DNA of 64,000 bases, from NCBI GenBank assembly GCA_963721005.1, contig CAVRHR010000005.1:744001-808000 (forward strand), read 5' to 3'. Below the pieces are notes generated by a model. It worked only from the letters and a program-made list of their open reading frames with translations, did no database searches and was not told where the DNA came from. Positions within the stretch are counted from its first letter, which is position 1; each line of letters starts with the position of its first letter. Shown here one piece after another: positions 58,019 through 64,000 of the stretch. This DNA comes from VAZQ01 sp963721005 (GTDB taxonomy: Bacteria; Pseudomonadota; Alphaproteobacteria; Rhizobiales; Xanthobacteraceae). Position numbers and translations under genes: made by a program.

Positions 58019-59257
58019 ATGCAGGCAGCCAGGTACGTGATCGCGACGTGCGTCGTGGCGATCGCGCTCGGCGCGCCGGCATCGGGCCAGCGCGCCCCGG
58101 ACGTTGTGGGCGGCGACCCCGTCAAGGCGCTCACCGGGCGGCTCGAACTCGAGCGCTACAAGGCCACCATCAAGGGGCTGACGCAATTCGGCGACCGGCG
58201 GCAGGGCACCGACCGCAATCGCGCGGCAGTCGACTGGATCGAGGCGCAATTGCGCAGCTATGGCTGCGCGAATGTCCAGCGCCTCAGATACGTCTACAAT
58301 CAATCAGGCGTGCAGCTCCCGCAGGCAACCGGCGCGCCGGCCGCCGCCCCACCGGTCGCCACGGTGATCGCCAGCGGGGAGACCCGGCCGGGCCTGGGCG
58401 GCGCGCGCATGCGCGGCATCACGCTGCCGCCGGACCCCAACAACGATCCGGCGGCGCAATCCGATCCGAAGCTGCGTGCGCTCAACGCGCAGCCGCCGGC
58501 TCCGGGACCGCGCGAGGAGGTGTTTTGCACGAAGGTGGGTGCCACGCGTCCCGACGAGATGTACATCGTCGGCGCCCACATGGACGGTCGCGGCTTCGGC
58601 GAGGCGGCCGACGACGACGGCTCGGGCACCGCGCTGGTCATGGAGCTCGCCCGCGTGCTCAGCGGTCCCGACGTGCAGACCGAGCGGTCGATCCGCTTCG
58701 CCCTCTGGAACAACGAGGAAACCGGCCTCGACGGCGCCCGCGCCTATGCGGAGCAACGCGCGCCGCTGCAAGGCAAGGAGGAGCCGCCCGGCTCGGGCCG
58801 CTATCCCGAGCCCAGGTGGCTCGGGATGATCCAGCACGACATGATGCTCTGGGACCACGGCATGCCGCGCCCGGACGGCACGGTCAGCCCGGAGCAGCGT
58901 CCCGAGGCGGACGTCAATATCGAGTTCCAGTCGACCTCCAAATTTGCCGACCAGGCCATGAAGCTCGCATTCGCATTTCGTGACGCCAACGAGAGGTATG
59001 CGACCGACTATCCGGCCGCGGTCGGATCGCACATGACCAACACCAATTCCTCGGTGTTCATGGACCTGGTTCCCGCCATCAGCCTGCGCGAAAATGAACG
59101 GGGCATGCAGATCGGGGCCGGCTGGAATCCGCACTATCACCAACCCACCGACCGGTTCGCCTCTTATTCCGACAAGGATTTCCGGCTCGGGCTCAACGCC
59201 GCGCAGACGTCGCTGGCGGCGATCGCCCGGCTGTCGGGCGCCACCCTCGGCAAATGA
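58019..59257 (+). CDS. Secreted M28-family zinc peptidase
   Basis: Product of 412 residues with a signal peptide (VIATCVVAIALGAPASGQ). The M28 catalytic core is VGAHMDGRGFGEAADDDGSGTALVMELARVL (metal ligands H and D), WNNEETGLDGARAY (catalytic EE), MIQHDMMLWDH (metal D) and HYHQPTD (last metal ligand H). A Pro/Ala-rich insert (~100-165) sits before the core. It probably acts as an aminopeptidase in the periplasm or outside. The gene converges on the kelch-protein gene. Confidence 0.9.
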   Translation: MQAARYVIATCVVAIALGAPASGQRAPDVVGGDPVKALTGRLELERYKATIKGLTQFGDRRQGTDRNRAAVDWIEAQLRSYGCANVQRLRYVYNQSGVQLPQATGAPAAAPPVATVIASGETRPGLGGARMRGITLPPDPNNDPAAQSDPKLRALNAQPPAPGPREEVFCTKVGATRPDEMYIVGAHMDGRGFGEAADDDGSGTALVMELARVLSGPDVQTERSIRFALWNNEETGLDGARAYAEQRAPLQGKEEPPGSGRYPEPRWLGMIQHDMMLWDHGMPRPDGTVSPEQRPEADVNIEFQSTSKFADQAMKLAFAFRDANERYATDYPAAVGSHMTNTNSSVFMDLVPAISLRENERGMQIGAGWNPHYHQPTDRFASYSDKDFRLGLNAAQTSLAAIARLSGATLGK

Positions 59258-59288
59258 AGACGGCCGGCGGACCGCCGGTCCGTGCGTA

Positions 59289-60293
59289 TTACGGCAGCGT
59301 GAACGCCAGATTGTCGTTCAACCGGCCGCCGCTGCCGCATTCCGTCGAGCCGCCGAGATAAAACAGCGTATTGCCGACCGAGGCCGCCGCAAAGCCGTGG
59401 CGGCCGCTCGGCAGCGCCGCGAGCTTGCGCCATTTGCCGCTCTTGGGATCGTAGGCCTCGTTCTCGTCGAAGGTCGTGCGCGCGCTGCCGGCCGTCTTGC
59501 ATTCGCCGCCGGCGAAGAACAGCAGACCACGGTATTCCGCAAACGCGCCGCTGGAGCGCGCGCTCGGCATCGGCGCGGCAGTCGACCATTTATCGGACTT
59601 GGGATCGTAGATTTCGTGCAGCGTCACCGACGAATCGGAGCCGGCGGTGCGCCCGCCGAAAATGTGGACCTTGCCGTCCACCACCCAGATGCCGGCATGG
59701 TCGCGGGAGGAAGGCATGGGGGCCGCGGCCCGCCATTTGTCGGTGCCCGGGTCATAGACCTCGTGGCTCGCGATGGTCGTATCCTCGCCCATGACGCGGC
59801 CCCCGAAGGCATGGATGCGTCCATCCACGGCGGTGAGCGAGATGGAGCCGAGCGGACCGCCGAGCGGCGCCAGCTTGCGCCAGGTGTCGGTCGCCGGCTG
59901 GTAGGAATAGAGCGCAGCCTGCGGCAGCGTATGCCGGTTGCCGGCGAAACCGCCCGCGATATAGATCTTGCCGTCCAGCACCGCAATGCCGTTATGGGTG
60001 CCGCCGTCCGGCATCGGGGCGCGCTGGCGCCAGCTGTCGGTGGTGGGATCGTATTCCTCGGTATAGCCGCTGGTGATGTTGTCGTTCGGCTTGCCGTCCC
60101 TGATGTCGGTGAAGCCGCCGCCGATCGCGTAGATCTTGCCGTTCACGGCCGCCGCCTGCAGCTCGTTGCGCGCATGCCGCATGGGCGCCTTTTTCGACCA
60201 CGCTCCCATGGCGGCTTCCTGCGCGAGCGCCCCGCTGGCGCCGGCGAGGCAGACCGTCAGCACCACGCAGCCGGCCAATTTGAAGAATCGCAT
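59289..60293 (-). CDS. Secreted kelch-repeat beta-propeller protein
   Basis: Product of 334 residues with a signal peptide (LAGCVVLTVCLAGASGALAQ). Six kelch blades are visible by their double-glycine strands: GKIYAIGGGF, GKIYIAGGFAG, GRIHAFGGRV, GKVHIFGGRT, GLLFFAGGEC and NTLFYLGGST, each preceded by a motif like DPGTDKWRAAAPMP. The propeller could bind sugars or proteins or be a sialate-mutarotase-like enzyme; no catalytic residues can be named. Confidence 0.9.
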   Translation of the reverse strand: MRFFKLAGCVVLTVCLAGASGALAQEAAMGAWSKKAPMRHARNELQAAAVNGKIYAIGGGFTDIRDGKPNDNITSGYTEEYDPTTDSWRQRAPMPDGGTHNGIAVLDGKIYIAGGFAGNRHTLPQAALYSYQPATDTWRKLAPLGGPLGSISLTAVDGRIHAFGGRVMGEDTTIASHEVYDPGTDKWRAAAPMPSSRDHAGIWVVDGKVHIFGGRTAGSDSSVTLHEIYDPKSDKWSTAAPMPSARSSGAFAEYRGLLFFAGGECKTAGSARTTFDENEAYDPKSGKWRKLAALPSGRHGFAAASVGNTLFYLGGSTECGSGGRLNDNLAFTLP

Positions 60294-60538
60294 GATTGTT
60301 TCCCCCGTTTCCGCTTGCTCATCTTAGCGGCATCGGGGCGGATATTAATGGGGATTATCCGCTCGCGGAACGCCCGATGGCGGGTCCCGGACCGAGACAA
60401 TTTTAACGAGTTTTCCGACGATTGCTTAAGCTGTCGGGCGCAAACTGGTTGGCGCAAAGGGACCGAGGGACGTGGGGCTAGAAGGCCCGACGAGTGTATC
60501 GCCTGGGGAGCGATAAGGAACAGAAGTAAGGCGCAACC

Positions 60539-60937
60539 GTGATTACAGCAGTGGCCGTCAACCCGGTGTCGAGCGCGATCGACAGTCGCGCGCTGACGAG
60601 CGTGGGCGTCCCGGCCCCGGCCGCGCCGACCGATCTGCCCCCCGTTCAGGTGGTAAGCCCGGCGCCGAATACTTCACCCATCCGCAACAACTCGCGCAGA
60701 GCGACCGCCCCCTCCACGAGCAGCTCCCGCGACACAATCATCGATCCGCGCACGGACGCGGTCGTCTTCCGCTCCCTCGACGCGCATACTGGTGCTGTCA
60801 TCGATCAGGTGCCCTCGCAGGCGTTGCTGCGGCAGCGCGCCTATGTCGACGCGCAGACGGTTCAGGCTCTGATCACGGGCAAGAATATCGCCTCGCTCGA
60901 GGTCGCAGCCGCGCAGGACGTCGACACCACGGCCTGA
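60539..60937 (+). CDS. FlaG-like protein
   Basis: Product of 132 residues starting with GTG 60539. The first ~70 residues are Ser/Pro/Ala-rich and unordered; the second half, DPRTDAVVFRSLDAHTGAVIDQVPSQALLRQRAYVD, has the TG-xVI-xQ-P pattern of FlaG proteins, which influence flagellar filament length. No other flagellar genes lie near, so the assignment rests on this motif. Cytoplasmic or exported by the flagellar route. Confidence 0.55.
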   Translation: MITAVAVNPVSSAIDSRALTSVGVPAPAAPTDLPPVQVVSPAPNTSPIRNNSRRATAPSTSSSRDTIIDPRTDAVVFRSLDAHTGAVIDQVPSQALLRQRAYVDAQTVQALITGKNIASLEVAAAQDVDTTA

Positions 60938-61046
60938 CCTGCCCGCTTTTCCGAACGCCCCTCGACTCGCCACGAAGCCGCCGGCCTGGGCCGACGGCTT
61001 CAGATGATCCGCACCAACGAGGCGCGGGCGGTGCCGACGATCGGTC

Positions 61047-61385
61047 TCAGGGAATCTTGCCGCTGACCGAGTTCTCCTGCTGATTGATCGCCTTCTGCTC
61101 GGCCGACGTGATGTGGCTGCCGTCCTGGTGGGCGTCGAAGCGCTCTTCCTTGCGGATGAACTCGTCCTTGTCGTGCAGCGCGTCCGCCCGACCGACGCTG
61201 ATCTTGCCATCCTTGAGCGCCTGGTTGATCCGCCAGTTCTGGAGCTCGAGGCGGGCATTCACCTCGTCGCGGCGGGGATGGGTCTGCTGCCAGGTCTTGG
61301 CGGCGGCGATCTGGGTGGTGGCGGCGATGACGCCCAGCGACATGACGATGACGGCGAGGCTAGAACCTTTGAAGTTGGTGGACAT
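61047..61385 (-). CDS. Secreted small helical protein
   Basis: Product of 112 residues with a signal peptide (SSLAVIVMSLGVIAATTQIAAA, near 29). The mature part is charged and helical: HPRRDEVNARLELQNWRINQALKDGKI, ARADALHDKDEFIRKEERFDAH and ITSAEQKAINQQENSVSGKI. Similar small proteins with two such helical repeats occur in Burkholderia and Rhizobiales; function unknown. It diverges from the L12-like gene, with a CRP-like site between. Confidence 0.6.
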   Translation of the reverse strand: MSTNFKGSSLAVIVMSLGVIAATTQIAAAKTWQQTHPRRDEVNARLELQNWRINQALKDGKISVGRADALHDKDEFIRKEERFDAHQDGSHITSAEQKAINQQENSVSGKIP

Positions 61386-61499
61386 TTGCTTGCTTCCTTC
61401 GGTTTGGCTTGGGGGGCGATGATTCACCCGATCGTTGGTTGGAATGCCGCCGCCGGAGGTTCGCGCGTCAGGCGACTTCGATCCCCGAACCGACTTTTC

Positions 61500-61515
61500 T
61501 GTGATGACCGTCACG
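61500..61515. promoter_or_regulatory. CRP/FNR-type palindrome
   Basis: TGTGATGACCGTCACG, one base from a perfect TGTGA-N6-TCACA, in the divergent region between genes starting at 61385 and 61621. It shares the flank CTTTTCTGTGATG with the site at 1209, so the same regulator probably reads both. Confidence 0.45.
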
Positions 61516-61620
61516 GACTCCCTCGCAAAGCCGCGGGGTGCCCGCCGGGTTCCGCCGCCTTCACCGGCGCGCTATCCTGCCGGCTCAAACCGACCTGGAA
61601 TCCCCTTCGCAGGAGTGTGT

Positions 61621-61938
61621 ATGAGCGAGCAAATCGGCGCTATCGCCATAATGATACTGTTCGTGATTCTCGTGATCGGTATATTGAGCAAGCGCATGAA
61701 CCAGATCGAGTAGCGGATCGCCAAGCTGTCCAGCATGGATGCCAAGCTCGATCTCCTGCTTAAGCAGGCCGGCCTCGAATATGATCCCTACAAGAACCTG
61801 CCTCGCGAGGTCGTGGAGGCGGTGCAGAGCGGCCGGAAGATCGAGGCGATCAAGCTCTACCGGGAGGCCACGGCGGTCGGTCTCAAGGAAGCGAAGGATT
61901 TCATCGAGGAGGTTCAGCGGCGCGGCGGCCTCGCCTGA
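61621..61938 (+). pseudogene. Membrane-anchored L7/L12-CTD-like protein split by an amber codon
   Basis: One continuous frame: MSEQIGAIAIMILFVILVIG (membrane helix), SKRMNQIE, then TAG at 61711-61713, then RIAKLSSMDAKLDLLLKQAG, YDPYKNLPREVVEAVQSGRK and IEAIKLYREATAVGLKEAKDFIEE. The last part resembles the ribosomal protein bL12 C-terminal domain (KxxAIKxxREATxxGLKEAKDxVE). The unbroken form would be a 105-residue inner-membrane protein with a coiled coil and an L12-type head. CAG to TAG is the simplest cause. The downstream piece could start at ATG 61735 (67 residues). Confidence 0.75.
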
Positions 61939-62038
61939 ATTGCGCGCCGCGGCGCCAGGCGCAACGGCGGTTGCCCAAGCCGCGGGGGCTCGATAACCTC
62001 GCGGCTTGCAGCAGTTTCCGACATCCCGGGAGGATTGC

Positions 62039-62875
62039 ATGCGCGCGCCGTACCTCGATGCCGCGATTGCGCTGGTGGCTCTGATGCTGACGGCGGCACC
62101 GGCGCCGGCGCAAGTCAAGTTTCCGGACTGGTCCGGGCAATGGAGCCGGGTGCCGGACGGTGGCGTGCCGCGCTACGACCCGTCCAAGCCGATCCGCGGT
62201 CAGGACGCTCCGCTCAAGCCCGAATACCGCGCCCGGCACGAGGCCAGCATGCGCGACCAGGACGCCGGCGGATTCGGTCTCGACACCAACTACGCCTGCT
62301 TCCCCTCCACCATGCCGCGCACCATGTCGGGCATCTCCCGCATGGAGTTCCTGTTCTCATCCGGCGTGACGCACATCCTGTTCGAGCACATGACGTTCGC
62401 GCCAAGGCGCATCTATACCGACGGCCGCGACTGGCCCAAGGATCAGGAGCCGACCTTCCTCGGCTACTCGATCGGCCGCTGGATCGACAGCGGCCACGAC
62501 GGCCAACTCGACACGCTCGAGGTCGAGACCCGCAACATCCGCGGACCCAAAACCTGGGACCAGACCGGCATGCCGATGGCCGACGACAACGACGCGGTCG
62601 TCAAAGAGCGGCTTTATCTCGACAAGGCCGATCCGAAAGTCCTGCATGACCAGATCACCACCATGGACAATTCGGTGACGCGGCCCTGGTCGGTGCTCAA
62701 GAGCTACCGGCGCGACAAGGAGGTGATCTGGGTCGACAATACCTGCACCGAGGCCAACCCCTATGTCACCATCGAAGGGCAGACCTACTTCCTGAGCGCC
62801 GAGGGCAAGCTGATGCCGTTGCGCAAGAACCAGCGGCCACCGGATTTGAAGTACTTCAATCAGGTTAAGCAGTAG
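62039..62875 (+). CDS. Secreted protein, paralogue C of a three-copy family
   Basis: Product of 278 residues with a signal peptide (AIALVALMLTAAPAPAQ). Shared with the copies at 45423 and 48607 are FPDWSGQWSRV, YACFPSTMPRTM with the first cysteine, RRIYTDGRDWPKDQEP, TFLGYSIGRWIDSGHDGQLD, VETRNIRGPKTWDQTGMP, RPWSVLKSYRR, NTCTEANPYVTIEGQ with the second cysteine, and RPPDLKYFNQ. It is the most divergent of the three at the N-terminus. It precedes a Bug-type receptor gene by 63 bases, so the two may be cotranscribed. Function unknown. Confidence 0.75.
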   Translation: MRAPYLDAAIALVALMLTAAPAPAQVKFPDWSGQWSRVPDGGVPRYDPSKPIRGQDAPLKPEYRARHEASMRDQDAGGFGLDTNYACFPSTMPRTMSGISRMEFLFSSGVTHILFEHMTFAPRRIYTDGRDWPKDQEPTFLGYSIGRWIDSGHDGQLDTLEVETRNIRGPKTWDQTGMPMADDNDAVVKERLYLDKADPKVLHDQITTMDNSVTRPWSVLKSYRRDKEVIWVDNTCTEANPYVTIEGQTYFLSAEGKLMPLRKNQRPPDLKYFNQVKQ

Positions 62876-62937
62876 CCGGTCCGATCCCAAGGGCCTGGTC
62901 GCAAGCCGGCTGGCCGCTTTCAAGAACCGAGGATGTC

Positions 62938-63915
62938 ATGCGCAGGATTGGTCGCATTGCCTGTCTGTCCGCGAGCCTCCTGCTGGCGCTCGCGCTCGCG
63001 CCGGCGCAAGTGCGTGCGCAGGCATGGCCGCAACGCACGGTGCGGATCATCGTGCCGCTGCCGCCCGGGGCGGGCACCGACATCGCGGCGCGGCTGTTCG
63101 CCGAGCGATTGTCGGCACGCTGGGGCCAACCGGTGGTGGTGGAGAACCGGCAGGGCGCGGACGGCATTCCGGCGGTCGCGGGCTTCGTCTCCGCGCACGA
63201 CAATCATACGCTGCTGTTCTCGTTCGGCGGCGTGATCACCATCAACCCGCTGGTGCACGACAAGCTCCCGTATGACCCGGAGCACGACCTGGTCCCGATC
63301 AGTGCCGTGACCAACAATTTCCTCGCCATCGCGGCGACCGAGTCGCTGCGGGTCGACAACATCGCGCACCTCGAGCAGACGATCCGTGCCCAGCCCGGCA
63401 AGCTCAACTGGGCGGCGACGCCGGGGCTGCCGCTCTACGCATTCGACGCGTTGCTCAAGGGCAACAAGCTCGAGATGGCGCAGGTGGCCTATCGCGACTT
63501 CACGCCGGCGCTGCAGGATTTCCGCCAGGGCCGCATCCAGGTTGCCGTCACCTCGATCGTGCCGCTCCTGGCGCAGACGCAGGCCGGCAGTGGCCGGATC
63601 CTGGCGGTGCTCAATCGGCAGCGCTTTCCCTCGGCTCCCGACGTCCCGACCATCGCGGAGGCCGGCCATCCGGAATTGACGCTGGACGCCATCGTCGGGG
63701 TGTTCGGCTGGAAAGGCATCCCGGACGAGCTCAAGGAGCGAATTGCCGCCGACATCCGCGCCGTCGGGGCCGATCCGGAGATCGGCGCGCGGCTGCTCGC
63801 CGGCGGCTCCACCGTCACGACCAGCAACCCGGCCGCCTACGCCGCGATCATCGAGGAGCAACGGGTCAAGGTCGCCAAGTTCGCCGCCGCGATCGGTCAG
63901 GATCTCAAACCCTGA
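62938..63915 (+). CDS. Bug-family extracytoplasmic solute receptor (TctC-like)
   Basis: Product of 325 residues with a signal peptide (LSASLLLALALAPAQVRAQA). Family signatures: WPQRTVRIIVPLPPGAGTDIAARL, GQPVVVENRQGADGIPA, then LPYDPEHDLVPISAV, NWAATPGLPLYAFD and PDVPTIAEAGHPEL. It binds an organic acid in the periplasm. As with the gene at 22518, no membrane subunits are nearby, which is usual for the expanded Bug group. It follows the secreted paralogue C. Confidence 0.92.
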   Translation: MRRIGRIACLSASLLLALALAPAQVRAQAWPQRTVRIIVPLPPGAGTDIAARLFAERLSARWGQPVVVENRQGADGIPAVAGFVSAHDNHTLLFSFGGVITINPLVHDKLPYDPEHDLVPISAVTNNFLAIAATESLRVDNIAHLEQTIRAQPGKLNWAATPGLPLYAFDALLKGNKLEMAQVAYRDFTPALQDFRQGRIQVAVTSIVPLLAQTQAGSGRILAVLNRQRFPSAPDVPTIAEAGHPELTLDAIVGVFGWKGIPDELKERIAADIRAVGADPEIGARLLAGGSTVTTSNPAAYAAIIEEQRVKVAKFAAAIGQDLKP

Positions 63916-64000
63916 AGAAGCGATCTCGCGGCACAAAGAGTCCCGCCTGCTGTCGCAAGAGCGCTACAGTCGCGCCGTCGACCGAGCCCGCCAGCGCATC

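Overview
The window looks like the chromosome of a GC-rich soil alphaproteobacterium of the Rhizobiales, probably Nitrobacteraceae or a close relative (Bradyrhizobium/Rhodopseudomonas/Pseudolabrys-like). This rests on the protein flavour (many short secreted orphans of the Bradyrhizobium type, an Omp25/31-like barrel, Bug-type solute receptors, diheme 'isoquinoline 1-oxidoreductase'-like cytochromes), on a perfect CtrA-type box, and on typical intergenic palindromic repeats. No rRNA, tRNA or CRISPR array was recognised.

Layout. 0.1-4.5 kb: a SRAP/YedK DNA-protein crosslink sensor, a secreted glycoside-hydrolase-like gene cut in two by a 0.3 kb IS200/IS605-like relic, a decayed second SRAP end, and an orphan Imm21 immunity gene. 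4.5-11.4 kb: a prophage remnant read leftward, running from a tail-collar fibre through a GH25 endolysin, a string of overlapping small lysis/holin genes and a terminator to a 597-residue polymorphic toxin and its DUF6572 immunity gene. 11.4-13.9 kb: a complete IS3-family element with 4-bp target duplication, and dispersed repeats. 13.9-22.4 kb: STAS and RsbW-like regulators, an OmpR-type two-component system, a METTL25-like methyltransferase, a membrane protein, an outer-membrane barrel, a cysteine-cluster protein and a PhoH ATPase. 22.5-34.6 kb: two extracytoplasmic receptor-like proteins, several c-type cytochromes, a GlcG/HbpS protein, a Tat-exported thiamine-diphosphate enzyme followed by two cytochromes, the 'mobile mystery' A/B (XRE/Fic) pair, and a formylglycine-generating-enzyme-like protein coupled to a cytochrome c'-like protein. 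34.8-43.8 kb: an ABC-F ATPase, a CLC channel with CBS domains, and a CACHE-PAS-GGDEF-EAL protein behind a tandem 32-bp repeat. 44-50.9 kb: a second HbpS, a double-ABM monooxygenase-like protein, two copies of a secreted 280-290-residue family, a P450, a GST and a streptomycin-6-kinase-like gene. 51-64 kb: a CACHE hybrid histidine kinase, Sel1, epoxide hydrolase, M28 peptidase, kelch and FlaG-like proteins, an L12-CTD membrane protein broken by an amber codon, the third secreted paralogue and another Bug receptor.

The common theme is an envelope-heavy, environmentally responsive gene set: exported oxidoreductases, cytochromes, solute receptors and detoxification enzymes, mixed with signs of repeated horizontal exchange (prophage toxin/immunity cassette, IS elements, Fic pair) and gene decay. 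At least seven genes or gene fragments are broken. The items most deserving follow-up are the prophage-borne toxin with its cassette scars, the exported thiamine-diphosphate/cytochrome operon, the three-copy secreted family (one copy translationally coupled to a kinase gene), the IS200/IS605 relic and the amber-split L12-like protein.
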